From NCBI GenBank assembly GCA_019787685.1, contig JAHNUO010000015.1, forward strand, positions 620,001 to 684,000: a stretch of 64,000 nucleotides of DNA. Direction: 5' to 3'. Within the stretch, counting starts at the first letter, position 1, and each line of letters opens with the position of its first letter. Shown here piece by piece: positions 31,640 through 44,574 of this stretch. The translations under genes and the position numbers were made by a program. Under the pieces are notes generated by a model that made no database searches, was not told the origin of the DNA, and saw only the letters and a list, made by a program, of their open reading frames with translations. This DNA is from Chiua virens (lineage: Eukaryota; Basidiomycota; Agaricomycetes; Boletales; Boletaceae).

Positions 31640-33640
31640 TCAAGCGAGCTGTGCGAATCCGACTCGGGCTTTACCGTAATCAAAGACGGTATAGACACCC
31701 CGCAAGAAAACATCTCCGACAACCCAGAACGCTGATGGAACGACGCAAGAGATGTAGTCAACAGAAAGTACTAAAGAGATAAGGGGTATGAAGACTCACG
31801 AACGCCGATGTCCAGGCCAACGATACCACTAACGCAATCAGACGAACCATTCGAAACAGGGCCAAGGTTGAGCGCTGAAGCAGCGATTGGGAACGACTTC
31901 TGAGTCCCATTAAACTTGAGACTGAAACTCGGGAAAGAATTGCATGGGACTGTAAAATGTCAATGAAATCCAAATGTACGAGCGCATTCCAACTCACAGG
32001 TATAAAAACCTTGGCCAATATATGTACCACCAATGGTAGCGTACAGTGCCAAAACGTCTAACAGAGGGCCAATAATGAGGGTAGTACCAGTATCGATGAT
32101 AGAATCGACATTGCCCAGGATCGGCTGACCGTTAACCTGGACACTGTCTATCATCACCCGCCAGTAAGCCTATATCAATGTTAGTATCCGGAGCTCACTT
32201 AGATCCGAAGTCTCGGTACCTTCTGCGTGACAGGGGTATAGGTGATGTTCCCAGTGTACAAATGATGGTTTACTCCACCGATGTGCAACTCAGCTCCGGA
32301 AGGGGAGAGCTTGAAAGCGAAGCGTGGATCCTCCACCTTTCCTTGGGAGACGAGAGACGAAAACACGGGACTGGCATTATACGCAGCGAGGTATTGGAAG
32401 CCCATTCCCATCAGTCCATCTGGGGGGAACCGAGACTTGTTTAACCCAGTAGAGTACACCTTTGCCGCCAGCAGGGTCTGATTGCACGCCTGTTTGGCCG
32501 TCAGAAATGATCAGATCTATAGACTACAAGACATACGGTGAAGCCAGCAACGGTCACGTCATCTGTATATAGTTCACCCGAGACGACGGATCCATCTCCG
32601 TACGTGAGGGTGAAATTCTTGTGCGAGTCGCGCGAGGTTGAAGAGGACTTATGATCCCAGCGAGTGTGGTTATCGCAGGACGGTCCACATTGAGCTTCAG
32701 CTATGAAGGAGGTGCTGTGATCGAATTGAGACAAGATTCAAGTTAACAATGCAGGTGCTCACCTAGAACCAGTGTCGAGAAGGACTTGAGGGAGTGACTA
32801 AAGAAGTTCGTAGAGAGTACGACAAGGACTCACCAGTGAAGCGCTTGGGGGGAGTACCAACTTCAATAGTACCGTACCAGCCTTCTTCGTGGTTGAAGTC
32901 GGTCAATGGGACACCAGCTCCGTGTTCTTCTCTGCCTTCCAAAGTGGACGGGTGGATTGTCCCGGTGTTTCTCTCGAAATTCTCAAGACCACCAAGCACC
33001 TTGCTAGACAGGATATTTGAGAAGACATAGAGTGATAGCGTATGCAACGTACGCTTTGACCGATGAGACATGAGAATTGAGTGCGTCAAAATTGACGCTC
33101 TTGTCAGCGTTGAGCAAACCAGAGCGTTTGGCAATCGGGATAGCTATGCTATTCGTCTGCCCAGCGGGCGAGGCCACCGCAGCAGCTAAAATAGCCAAAT
33201 TGACAAAGGAGCGAGAGAGTGTGACGTGCATTCTGTTCGTGTACACAAAAAAATGGGGGACCTGTGGAGAATTTCGCGACGTCCCGCTCATCTTGAATGT
33301 CCTCATGAAACCCGGGCTTCTGTATGACGGACTCTAATCAATACTGACCATGTAACCTCAGGCTCCGTCCTAGGCGAGCGCATGTGAGCCTCGGTACACA
33401 TAAAACCCTAGCTATAGTGACAGGCCGTTGACAAGCCCGAGGTGTTTCAGGGGACTGTAACACCCAGTAAGCCCTGGTAGATAAGAAAGCCTACGTTTTC
33501 AACCCCAAGTTCTTATGATCGACCTTTTGTGCATAGCACTTGACGTGCAGTAGAATTGCGGTAGCAACATTTGGACGGACGAGTGACCCGAAAAGAACAA
33601 GAAAACGACAACTGGCACGCCTGTGCCTCCCCGATTTGAT
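31170..33640. repeat. Segmental duplication, copy A (partner about 39280-41680)
   Basis: The aspartic protease gene with both flanks is present twice, 8.2 kb apart, in the same orientation. The homology includes the downstream flank (from the CACCGTGCATG/CACCGTCCTGATG region) and the upstream flank through GACGGACGAGTGACCCGAAA. It then passes into WD40-type relics on both sides. Coding exons are nearly identical and non-coding flanks are more diverged and gapped. Confidence 0.8.
31640..33231 (-). CDS. Secreted pepsin-like aspartic protease A (410 aa, 8 exons)
   Basis: A family A1 aspartic endopeptidase, made as a secreted zymogen. Exons on the minus strand: 33231-33053, 33003-32834, 32784-32763, 32714-32537, 32489-32220, 32169-31998, 31949-31800, 31731-31640; total length is in frame. 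A signal peptide (LAILAAAVAS) is followed by a propeptide ending near the KVLGGLENF segment. The first catalytic Asp is in VLLDTGSS, the flap has TLTYGDGS, and the second catalytic Asp is in IIDTGTTLI. FWVVGDVFLRGVYTVFD near the C-terminus is typical of polyporopepsin-type enzymes. One exon is only 22 nt and holds the first active-site motif. A nearly identical gene lies at 39830-41421 and a broken one at 62215-63827. Confidence 0.92.
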
Positions 33641-33911
33641 AACCACGTTTTTGCTGAAGCCGGCACGAGCATCGGCGCGTAACGAGCGCAGAATAGCGGC
33701 GGTCACCACATGGGGAATACTATCACCATGACCATGAACGTATCGATTGGTGCGTCACAGCTCACGGCGTATGATCTGAAGCTGCATCTCGCCAGCGGAG
33801 CCGCCGTGTTTACGCCCGGACCGGACGTCTTCCCAATATAATAACAAGGTAACTGAAACGTTTGTTTGCAGCTATGTGAGTTTCGCGTTAGTGGAACCAA
33901 ACGCACCCGAC

Positions 33912-34419
33912 TCAGAAACAGATGACCTGACGGATATCAATAGTTGAGCGACAGAGGAACGACCTAGTAGCTCTGGGCGCTTCTCGAAAAGTCTCTCGGC
34001 CATCCCAATCAAGACACCATCGATGGCTCTTGTTTCTTCTCGCAAGAAAACCCCCCTTACCTTCCTTTTCCTCTAGAGGGATTGCCTGGGCGCGCAAGAC
34101 GTAGCTTCCTGCCAGTGAGCCCGTGTAGAAAGCTATGGATGCTGTCGTTGTATTTCTGGGCGTGGTCTCGAGATCTCCAGACCATAATTGACGACCATCT
34201 GCCACAATGGCTTCCACCCTGCCAACGAATTGAGGACGGTGTCGTAGAAGATACGTAGGGTGAAACATGCCACCGCATTAACGTGCGCGTAGAGAGTAGT
34301 GTCTGGGATGGAAGAAGTGTCGCGAAAGATGATGTCGTATCAGTAATTGATAGCGGCGCACGTGCGCTTACAATCTTGCATTCATACTTCACGGGCCAGT
34401 CAATTGACAAACACCACAA
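33912..34419 (-). pseudogene. ORC5 N-terminal fragment, relic 1
   Basis: The minus strand carries diverged pieces of the first exon of ORC5 (compare 50285-50839). They include the block around VNAVACFTPRIFYDTVLNSLAGWKP, the WSGD segment, the LHGL region, the basic Gly/Lys linker and a trace of the EQEPSM segment. Pieces fall in different frames and include stops. No later ORC5 exons are present. It sits between protease A and a WD40-type relic. Confidence 0.75.
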
Positions 34420-35142
34420 CAGAACTCACGGCCCGCCCGCCGCTTGCCACCTGCATCCCGTACGACTTAGGTCCAGAGTGATAGGAATCTTGATATCTCA
34501 TCGTCACAAATGATGCCCCAACGATTGATCATACATCCATTCGAAACCGTGGAAAGAAAGAGAATCGTGTGGACGAGGACTACATATGGCAGGGAGTGAG
34601 GTCGTGGTAGCGTGAAGGACACCAGCCGGAAGCGCAGCCAAATTTGATTCACGGGTGTCGTCCGGATAGAGAAACCAAAAAGAAATCCCACGGACACACC
34701 GTTACAGCACACAGAGCCAGCGAACTCAACGTGGCAACCAACGCAATGAGCAGAGTATCCATTGAGAACAGTTTTAAGCCAAGGACAGAAATCATGAGGA
34801 GATTCAAAAAGTTCGCGGCGTTTTTCAGGAAAATATATGGGATCATAGCACACAGGATATCGTGGGGTGTCCGGAGGACAAAAACGGTCTTCAGCAAGAC
34901 AGGATATGGTACAGGGTACTTTCTTAATGAACCTAGAGGCGAAAAAAGTGGATAGTCAAGCCGGACTCATAGAAAATCACATACATTTCTTTCCAACTGG
35001 TTCGCGACTTTCAGTTGTGGTTCACACGCAGAGTTTGCGTATATCTTACGTGGGAGTCCAGGTACATCGAAGTCTATCGTTTGTTCGGTTTCGTACGCAC
35101 GGCAATAGAGATGCGAATACAGTAGTTGGGGTCGATCCCATA

Positions 35143-37007
35143 TTAGCCCCACCTGCTTTCCTGGAGAACGACCGATGCCCTGACTACAGTGGACCTCATA
35201 AAAGTGTTGGCACTCGGCCCCGAGTTTTGCGACCCTTGGACGACCTCCTTTATCAGCCCTAAACGCGTGGCGCATAGGACCTTCTTGCCCTTTACTCTTC
35301 CGGTTGGTATCCCCAGACCTCTATCAGGGTCCACCATCATGAAGGTCTCGTCGAACGTCTGCGCAGGACGAACCAGGACGACTTTGAAACTCGCCTCAAG
35401 CGCTTCCCCGATCAATTCCCTGAGCTTCTCGGCGGTTGTGACCATGGATGAGACGTTGTGCCCGAACTTGGTTGACAGCTTGGACGCTATGTCGGATGTG
35501 GAAGCGGCGGAGTCAGCGGTGACAGCGATGTCGGCAATCCCTTGTATGACATGCGAGACGAGAGTTTCAGACGCATCTCTGGTGCAGTCGGGTATATTAT
35601 TGGTGTGCCTCAGCGAGCGCCAGCTGGCAGCGAAGGCCTGGGATTCTGTTGGTACCGTTAACAACAGTAGTATCTGAAGATCGACAGCTTGCTTGATCTG
35701 CACAGTTGTCCACACATTTCGCTTAAGAGTTCGTCGGTCCCATTGTCCGCGGCCTACGACGAAATGATTGTGAATAGGTAAGATGTGATGTAGGCACGAA
35801 ACGTGAGCGCTAGGTGCGAAGCGGCGTCGTGGTGTGACACAGTTTGTAAGCGGTCGACCAAGGATCGAGAGGTTGACTTGGAGGCACGTTGTGTTGCGGA
35901 CAATCGTTCCTCGGCACTAGGATACTGGATGTTGTGGATCAGATACATTGATATAGACATCGAGGTCCGTTGAATAACTGTATTCAAGCTTTCGAGGGTG
36001 CAAATGAGCGCCTTCTCGGCGTACGCATCAGAGTCGGCAACGGAATGCTGAATGGGAGGTGCTTCGGGTTGATCTTGTACAATACTCGAGGTGGTGTCCG
36101 TTAGGTGGACTTGGTACTGTTCGTGAATCTCGTGCACGCGGGTTTTGGATGTCCAGAGGTCGCGGCGCGCGAAGAGGATCTCGTGTGACGAAACCGGTCG
36201 AGCTCTTGGCGCACAGCAGCAAGTTTGTCCGTCTTGGTGGCAACCGAATGTTTCCAGCGGTTCAGTTCAGCGGTGAGAGGGGCGAGCCGGAGTTGGTGCA
36301 ACTGCTCTTTATAGCATTTCTGGAGGTCTGTAAGCTTGTCGTAAAGAGCTCGGGTGTCCTTTGGGCTGCAATGAGGAAAGCTGTGGCACTGTTTGGAGAG
36401 CTGCACTCACACTGTCCCAATAGCGAGCAGGAAGAATGCTGCACAAATCTCGTAGCGTGATGGTGTTGCACACGCTCACCACCATTTCGTGATTTGGAGA
36501 TACGGCCAAGGATTCGACAGTGTCAGCATGTTCGATGAGAGACCTGAGTTGTACATGCGTCACTGCGTCCCAGAAGGACACGGTCCGACCAGTGGAAGCT
36601 GCGATGTATGTACCGTCGCTTGGGAAGGCCCGGGCGATGCACCGAAGGTGATCGTTTCTGTGGATGCACCATTTCGAGAGCCTGTTCCCGGTGGATACGT
36701 CGAGATGGTGAATGCGGCCGTCCACAGATGTAACGAAGAGATGTTTGCTATTGCGATGCCAGACGACGGATTGGTTGAATAATGAACTGCCTGAGGCTGT
36801 CAATGCTGGATCCGGAAGCATTTTCATTTGATGCTTGTATCTCGTTAGCATAATCCTTTCGGTTCTCCTTTCCATGCACTCACACTTTCTCCGTACCAGC
36901 GCTTGACGCAATTTAGCAAACGTTTGGGGGAGATGAAAGTACGATTCCAAGAACAAGCGCGTGTCGTTGACCCGCAGCCCCGACTCACGTGCATGTCTTC
37001 GGATCAT
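35143..37007 (-). pseudogene. WD40-type protein relic, copy A
   Basis: The 5' part (37007-36309) contains WD40-like blades (SSLFNQSVVWHRNSKHLFV, AASTGRTVSFWDAVTH, SLAVSPNHEMVVSV). A helical region follows (LYDKLTDLQKCYKEQLHQLR; LTAELNRWKHSVATKTDKLAAVRQELDRF) and, after a frame change near 36150, the segment from EIHEQYQVHL to ERLSATQRASKSTSRSLVDRLQTVSHHDAA. The C-terminal exon (35715-35143) has LRELIGEALEASFKVVLVRP and ends in a short tail. The first blades seen in the 48.2-kb copy are missing. I cannot name a function; it belongs to a locally duplicated family, of which all copies here look broken. Confidence 0.65.
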
Positions 37008-39829
37008 ATATCACCGCGTCACCTCCGCGCATTGTCCCCGTCTTTTGGTTAGCGCCCCTTCACACTAGTCGCTGTTCGGAACCACCAGCCAGGGCACAAT
37101 CACAAGTTTTCTGGATCTTGACAGGACATCACTGGAACTCAAATTTATTGCCAGTGTAATACAATCGAGTTGTCAACCCCAAAAAGACCACAATCAGGCG
37201 CAGTATGCTAAGTGGGTTGCTAATTGGGTTGTATGCACATATAACGCTATGTTGCCTTGCCAATCACACAAACATGCTAACAGATGAGGAATATCATCCC
37301 AAAATAGAGCACATGCCATTGGTTTGCAACCGACATACAATAAGAAACAAATCTGCTAACGGTATGGTATAGCAATCCAACTTTCCATTGCATGTGCCTA
37401 ATGTTCCACACTTCGGAGTTGTTTGTAGTCCCACTTAATATTTGATCACTCTTGCAGCTCCATAAAATAATACTGTGCAATTTTATTGTGGTGCAATCCC
37501 CAGGATCCACATACGAACAAATCGAGAGCATGCCTCACCAGTTGATCTAGCCTTTCATCGAGGGGGAAAGGTATTCATTATTCATAACTGCTATCCTACA
37601 TCTATGTTATCTACTGGCACTAATAAGGGTGAGATGTAGACAAGAGCACGAAGTCGAGTCGGAATCCTTAATAACCCAGAGCAATTACGAGACTCGCACA
37701 GAAGGGTGGCATGTCATTGTCACCACCATGTCGATCTGATGTTGCATTGTCGACTCGTCATGCCAGTGTGCATCAGTGTTGTCGTCGTACCGCTCAGGCT
37801 GTGTCAATCCAATGTTGCATAGCTGTGTGCGTCAGCATTGCTATAAGTTCCCACATACCTGTGACCCTGGAGTTGATGCAACGTTGATGAATCGATGATG
37901 GCTGACAATGAGAACAAACACACAACACCGGTGAACACAAGTCAGATTTTAAAACTCTGGTGCGGATATGATCCGAAGACTCACAATGTCCAAAGTTATG
38001 TCAGCCCACCAGTCTCAGGCTATTATGAATGATCATGCAATCACGAGCCCATCAACAATGGCACAACTTACCAAAGCTACCAGGGTCACCGGTGACGGAC
38101 AGAGTACAGACCCCGGAGACTGCCAAACAAGGATTTTCTTCAAAATCATCCTCGTTCATCACTTCTGAGGCTTGAGCGCTTGAGCCCCAAAATCCGTGAT
38201 ACTTGCATGGCGTGTGAACTATTAGTTACTAATCTGTGCAGTCACACCCCTAACAGAAATGGCCATACAACAAAGATTTATGGGGGATTTATATTGCCTT
38301 TATGATCACATCATAACTTTAGGAAGTGATTGTACTGTACCACCAAAGTGCTGTGAGCTTTGAATTCATGCCTAATATTGAGGGAAAATACCATAATAAC
38401 AAAATATGATAGGCCTCTTACAATGGAATTACATTGCAACTACATTTATGTGAGATTATTACAGCAGTTTCGGAAGCTCCAATCATTTGCGCATTGACTT
38501 GCACACGTGTTACAGTTCACTTGAAATTGTGCAGATCAAGGCAACCAATAACAAAAATTTCAGATGGCCTTGTACACAATTACGATGGGATCTAGTAGAC
38601 ACACAATTTTAATGTTTGTTTGGCATCGAATCAAACGCATAACGTGCGAATCAGTTTCCAGTGATGGACAATCTGCGGTTCCTTACCTTGCATCATATCC
38701 GCTAATCAATCCTCCCTAAATGTCTCAAGTGCCGATCTCACTCTCCCATCAGCCCCATCATCTCATCGGAAGACTGCGTTTGCTTGTGTCCTGCCCCCAC
38801 CCGTCCATCTTTCCTTTCGTGTCCAGAAAACAACAAGTGCTCCTTCTCCCATCTCCATGCTCCCAATTCACTCGTTAGATATGCTCGTTAGGTGTATCAT
38901 CCCCTATGGATGCGTCTGATGGATTAGCGTGTACACAATCGCTCACGTCGATCGGCTAATGCTTTGAGGTGGGTTGAACTGCGAAACCCGTGCTGATCTA
39001 TGACCGTCAGGGAATTACCCTATCGTGAATGATCCTTACTTCGCCATTTGATCCCTACCAGTCTCAGCCCCCACAGCGCGATCCCCTTGACTTGACCTTC
39101 TCCAGCAGAGAGTGTGGGAGTGTACGACGAGATGTAGAGATCAGGCAGGTCTATTTGCCATATGGACCAGCTGCATGCAAGGGAAATGTGAATTCCGCAA
39201 TTGGACACCTCCAGATCTGTGACTGGAGTGGGCATCGCTTTGTCCTAGAGGTCTCGCAGGAAAAGCTCGAGATCTTGTACGATGTTTCCCGACGTTGCGT
39301 GCACCGTCCTGATGCGTGCGAAGCCTTGACGAGTCACAATGATGACATGCCTTGAACATCTTTTTTATTAGTGGGAAACGGAGCACGAACGGGATCTAAC
39401 GTCATTGCAGCTATGTTCACAATTATGACGAGGCCACCACTGGCGGCCTGCTGCCAGAGCCTCAGCCTCAGCCTAGATGTCTGAGAAGATGGGAGGAAGA
39501 ACAAGGGAGCGGGAAAGATGAGGCATTCGACACATCTGGGCGACGACACCCTACGACTCGAATCAATAAAAATATCATTGATGTACAAAATCTCAATCCC
39601 ATATCGCGAGGTAGTATCAAACATGTCGATCATCTGCTACCTACTACGGCATATACAGATCAATTGTTTCGGACCTACTACAGAAGATCCGGATGGTTGC
39701 ATTCTATGACAATGGTTAGTGGAAAGATAATGGGCAAAGAAGCTGCTAGTGCATACGAGGACACCCAATGACCACGTATTAACCGGGGCTTCGGATGAAT
39801 TTATCCGATTACCCCACGGCTTGCGACAC
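37008..39829. other. Gene-free stretch with a CpG-poor, AT-rich core
   Basis: No coding region or RNA gene is supported. From about 37.1 to 38.65 kb the sequence is AT-rich, with many TGCA, CACA and TTGCA strings and few CpG. For example, only one CpG occurs in the ~250 bases from 38220. This looks like a decayed transposable element. From about 39280 rightwards it is the flank of protease copy B. Confidence 0.5.
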
Positions 39830-41680
39830 TCAAGCGAGCTGTGCGAATCCGACTCGGGCTTTACCGTAATCAAAGACGGTATAGACACCCTGCAGGAAAA
39901 CATCTCCGACAATCCAGAACGCTGGTGGAAGGGCGCGAGAGATGTAGTCAACAGAAAGTACTAAAGAGATAAGGGGTATGAAGACTCACGAGCGACCTCC
40001 ATGCCGACGAGGCCACTAACGCAATCAGACGAACCATTTGAAACAGGGCCAAGGTTGAGCGCTGAAGCAACGATTGGGAACGACTTATGAGTCCCATTAA
40101 ACGTGAGACTGAAACTCGGGAAAGAATTGCATGGAACTGTAACGTGTCAATGAAATCCAAATGCACAAGCACATTCCAACTCACAGGTATAAAACCCCTT
40201 GCCAATATACGTGCCACCAACGGTAGAGTACAGTGCAGAAACGTCTAACATATGGCCAATAATGAGGGTAGTACCAGTATCGATGATAGAATCGACATTG
40301 CCCAGGACTTGTCGACCGTTAACCTGGACACTGTCCATCATCACCCGCCAGTAAGCCTATATCAATGTTAGCATCCGGGGCTCACTTAGATCCGAAGTCT
40401 CGGTACCTTCTGCGTGACAGGGGTATAGGTGATGTTCCCAGTGTACAAATGATGGTTTACTCCACCGATGTGCAACTCAGCTCCGGAAGGGGAGAGCTTG
40501 AAAGCGAAGCGTGGATCCTCCACCTTTCCTTGGGAGACGAGAGACGGAAACACGGGACTGGAATTATACGCAGAGATGTATTGGAAAGCCATTCCCATCA
40601 GTCCATCTGGGGGGAACCGAGACTTGTTTAGCCCAGTAGAGTACACCTCTGCCGCCAGCAGGGTCTGATTACACGCCTGTTTGGCCGTCAGAAATGATCA
40701 GATCTATAGACTACAAGACGTACGGTGAATCCAGCGACGGTCACGTCATCTGTATATAATTCACCCGAGACGCTGGATCCACCTCCGTACGTGAGGGTGA
40801 AATTCTTGTGCAAGTCGCGCGAGGTTGAAGAGGACTTATGATCCCAGCGAGTGTGGTTATCGCAGGACGGTCCACATTGAGCTTCAGCTATGAAGGAGGT
40901 GCTGTGATCGAATTGAGACAAGATTCAAGTTAACAATACAGGTGCTCACCTAGAACCGGTGTCGAGAAGGACTTGAGGGAGTGACTAAAGAAGTTCGTAG
41001 AGAGTACGATAAGGGCTCACCAGTGAAGCGCTTGGGGGGAGTACCGACTTCAATAGTACCGTACCAGCCTTCTTCGTGGTTTATGTCGGTCAATGGGACA
41101 CCAGCTCCGTGTTTTCTTCTGCCTTCCAAAGCGGACGGGTGGATTGTCCCGGTGTTTCTCTCGAAATTCTCAAGACCACGAAGAATCTTGCTAGACATGA
41201 TATTTGAGAAGACATAGAGTGATAGTGTATGCAACGTACGCCTTGACCGATGAGACATGAGAATTGAGTGCGTCGAAATTGACGCTCTTGTCAGCGTTGA
41301 GCAAACCAGAACGTTTAGAAATCGGGATAGCTATGCTGTTTGTCTGCCCAGCGGGCGAGGCTGCCGCAGCAGCAGCTAAAATAGCTAAATTGACAAGGGC
41401 ACGAGAGAGAGTGAAGTGCATTCTGTTCGTGTGGGCACCTATGTCAGTTACTGGAGAATTTCGCGACGTCCCGCTCGTCTTTAATGTCCCCATGAAACCC
41501 AGGATTCTGTATGACAGACTCTAAGAGTCGGTACTCTGACCATGTGACCTCCGTCGTTTGCGAGCGCATGTGAGCCTCGGTACGCATTAAAGCCTAGCTG
41601 TAGTGACAGGCCATTCAAGTCGTGGGAGTCGGTGGGACGGACGAGTGACCCGAAAAGAACCAGAAAACGGGCATGCACGA
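39280..41680. repeat. Segmental duplication, copy B (partner about 31170-33640)
   Basis: This is the second copy of the protease block described at 31170-33640, in the same orientation. Unlike copy A, it has no ORC5 fragment between the protease and the WD40-type relic. Confidence 0.8.
39830..41421 (-). CDS. Secreted pepsin-like aspartic protease B (8 exons)
   Basis: It has the same eight-exon layout as protease A and nearly the same protein. The signal peptide has an additional Ala (LAILAAAAAAS). The first active site DTGS and the second IIDTGTTLI are kept. The flap reads TLTYGGGSS instead of TLTYGDGSV, replacing the conserved Asp after Tyr-Gly, and it ends [17 protein letters not shown]. 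Other differences cluster in the exon encoding the second lobe (LLDVLALYATIGG becomes MLDVSALYSTVGG). No frameshift was seen. The flap Asp is widely conserved in family A1, so activity or specificity may differ from copy A. Confidence 0.88.
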
Positions 41681-41989
41681 ACACTGGCGCGCAACGAGCT
41701 CGGACGAGATAACCGGCCAGGACCATGTGGATGGTCACACCATCTGGCTTTCAGTATAAGCATCTCGCTGTCATTTCTCTCGAGTGCGTCGTCCGTAATG
41801 TCCACCTCCTACCTATTTTCGGTAGCGAGTTTGTTCCCGAGGGGACCCCGAGCACGTTACATTTGACACGTATCATTCACTCAATTTCGTACGTAGGGCA
41901 ATATAGGGGTGCAAACACTGCGACGAGTCCGAGTCAGACACAAAAACATCCCCACTAATTTTCCTGGAGAATAACCAATGTCTTGAGCA

Positions 41990-43511
41990 TAGTCGGCGTC
42001 GTCATAGTGTTAGTACTCGGCCCCGGATTTGGCAACTCTTGGACGACTTTCCTTACCAAGCCCAAATGCGTGGTACACAGGATCTTCTTTCCCCCTTGCT
42101 CTTCCAATCGGTATCCCTGGACCTACGAGTCTATCAGAATCCACCACCATCAAGTTCTCGTCGAACGTCTGACCAGGACGCACCAAGACGGCTTTGAAAT
42201 TCGCCTCGAGAGCTTCCGCAATCAGTTCCCTGAGCTTCTCGGCAGTCGCGAGCATGGGTGCGATGTTGTGCCCAAACTTGGGCAACAGCTCGGACGCTGT
42301 GACGGCGATGTCGGCGAGGCCTTGTGTAGCACGTCAGACGATCGGGCATATGGGTGTGTGTTAGGGAGCGCCAACCGGCGGTGAAGATTTGTAATTCTGT
42401 CGGTACCATTAACAAAAGTCGATAGTACCTGAGAATTGACGCCTTGCCTGATTCGTGCAAACATCCATACATTTCATTAAAGAGCTTGTCCGTTTGTGGA
42501 TCCATGGTCCATGAGGAAATGATTGTATGGGGTATGCACGAAACGCAAGTGGCAGGTGTGAAGCGACGTCGTGGTGTGACACTGTCCATAAGCGGTCCAC
42601 CAAAGATTGAAGAATTGACGTGGAGGCATGTTGTGTCGCGGACAATCGTTCCTCGGCACCGGGAGACTGAATGTGGTGAATGAGATACGTGGATATGGAT
42701 AGTGAGGTCCGTCGTCTATTCATATTCATACTTTCGAGGGTGCGGATGAGCGCCTTCTTGGTGTACACATCCGAGTCAGCGACAGGATGCTGAAGGGGAG
42801 GTGATTTAGATTGATCCTCTGCAATACCAGACGTGAACTTCGTTAGGTGGACTTGATGCTGTTCGTGGATCCCGTGTACTAGTATGCTGGCTTTGGATGT
42901 CCTGAGGTCATGGCGTGTGGAAAGGAGCTCGTGTGAGACATCAGGGAGCCGGTCAAGCTCTTGGCGCACAGCAGTAAGCTTGTCCATCTTGATCGCAAAT
43001 GAACGCTTCCGGCAGTCCAGTTCCGCAGTGAAAGCGGCGATCTTGCGGTTTTGGAGCAAACGGAATAGCACCTCGTAGCTGTTCCGGATGTTCATGAGTC
43101 TGATATAGAGATTGTATCCTTTTGATTGAGATGAGGAAAGCTGTGACACCATTTCGCGAGGCACACCTACATAATAGTAAGCGGGAAGAATGTTGCGCAG
43201 ATCCTTTAGCGTGATGGTTTTGTGCACACACACGTCACCATCAAATGATTTGAGGACAGGGCAAGTGATAAAACAGGCTTGGCATATTTAATTGGAGACC
43301 CGAGTTGTTCATGCGTCACTGCGTTCCAGAAAAACATGGTCTGATCTGCGGAAGCTGCGATGTATGCGCTATTTTGAGAGCGTGTTTCCTGTGGACGTGT
43401 CAATATGGTGAGTGTGGCCATCCTCAGCTGCGACAAAGAGATGTTTGCTATCGTGATGCCATGCGATGGATTGGTTATGTTGGATCTTGAAATCGGCGAG
43501 CAAGCGAGCAT
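41990..43511 (-). pseudogene. WD40-type protein relic, copy B
   Basis: This parallels the 35143-37007 relic. It has a short WD40 part (AASADQTMFFWNAVTHEQLGS; SLALSSNHLMV), a frame change near 43220, then the helical part (FTAELDCRKRSFAIKMDKLTAVRQELDR; GIHEQHQVHLTKFTS; ERLSATQHASTSILQSLVDRLWTVSHHD). It ends with the LRELIAEALEANFKAVLVRP block near 42250-42150 in another frame. The N-terminal blades are absent. Confidence 0.62.
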
Positions 43512-43845
43512 TTTCAGTGTCGTAGATTCAAGTTCGCCCGTTTGGCGAAAATTTCGTTGCGGCCACCCAGTAGTTCATTATTGCCCGTGGAGAGTGACCA
43601 AATTCGGACGGTCCTCAGGCTGTCGTTCAATCCTGACACGATACGACACGTCCACCATCTTTACTGGCTATTTGTGTCCCTTCAACTCCCCCGCCATGCT
43701 CCGACTCTGCGCGTCAAACACCTTCACAAGTGGATATTAGTATGGTCGAAGTGCGGTTACAATGACGGTGAGAAGGCTCGCAGAGGTAGATGCACAGAGT
43801 TGTGGGAATCAGATATCCCATCATGTTCATGCAAGAACATCTGAC

Positions 43846-43962
43846 TCATGATTTGATGGAGTCAAGGCCTTCTATGCTTGGTCGGAACGCCTCGACACCT
43901 TGACGGAACTGCTCGCCGAGTTGTGCGTCCGTGGAGTCCTCCATGATCAACGACTTCCCCAT
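43846..43962 (-). other. Short open frame of 38 codons, unknown
   Basis: On the minus strand an ATG at 43962 opens a 38-codon frame that ends in TGA. The composition looks protein-like (MEDSTDAQLGEQFRQGVEAF). It could be an exon of a lost gene, since relics surround it. No family is recognised. Confidence 0.25.
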
Positions 43963-44284
43963 CCTGGGCCAGCCAGGGTAAACTCAGCCCACTTTCGTCT
44001 CCGACGATTTGGATGTCTTCCTCCGTCACCTCGTTCGAGTGCTGCGTCTCAGCGTGCCGGCCTCTGCAAAATACTGGAGCTCGTCCGTCTTGCGAGCCAG
44101 CCGTGAGGGGTATAAGAAAATTTACACACATAAGTGTCGTTTTGGCCGGAGACGTGGCCGATACCAAGGTACTTGTTGTCAACGTACATGCAAACGTAGT
44201 ACTCACAGAACGAGTGCGTGCGGACCGTACAAGAGCCTTCATGCACATGGCCGGGCCACTCACTGGCATATTGTACAAGGAATC

Positions 44285-44425
44285 GAATCCCCATGACGAA
44301 AAACAAGCTTACAGAGCTTGGTTCAGTATCGCTTCTACACCTCCGACAAAATTTAAACGCTGAAACACCACAAACGCAGTTCATGATTCATTCTGTCATT
44401 CAGCAAGCTATCGAACAAGTCCGAT
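44285..44425 (+). pseudogene. Fragment of the dynein tail gene (exon 3)
   Basis: Nucleotide and protein similarity to 27227-27351 is clear: IPMTKNKLTELG...SLLHLRQNL...IQQAIEQ against [22 protein letters not shown]...IQRAVEQ. There are small insertions and no neighbouring dynein exons. It lies between two WD40-type relics. Confidence 0.75.
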
Positions 44426-44574
44426 GGCTTCCTTCAAGTGTATCGTTTGCTCGGTATGACAATAGAGATGGGAATACAATGATGACTCGGAGAGACACAG
44501 AATTCTTGGGGGCGATCTCATATTAGCCCCACCTGTTTTCGTGAAGAACAACCGATACCTTGACCTCGCCAAAA

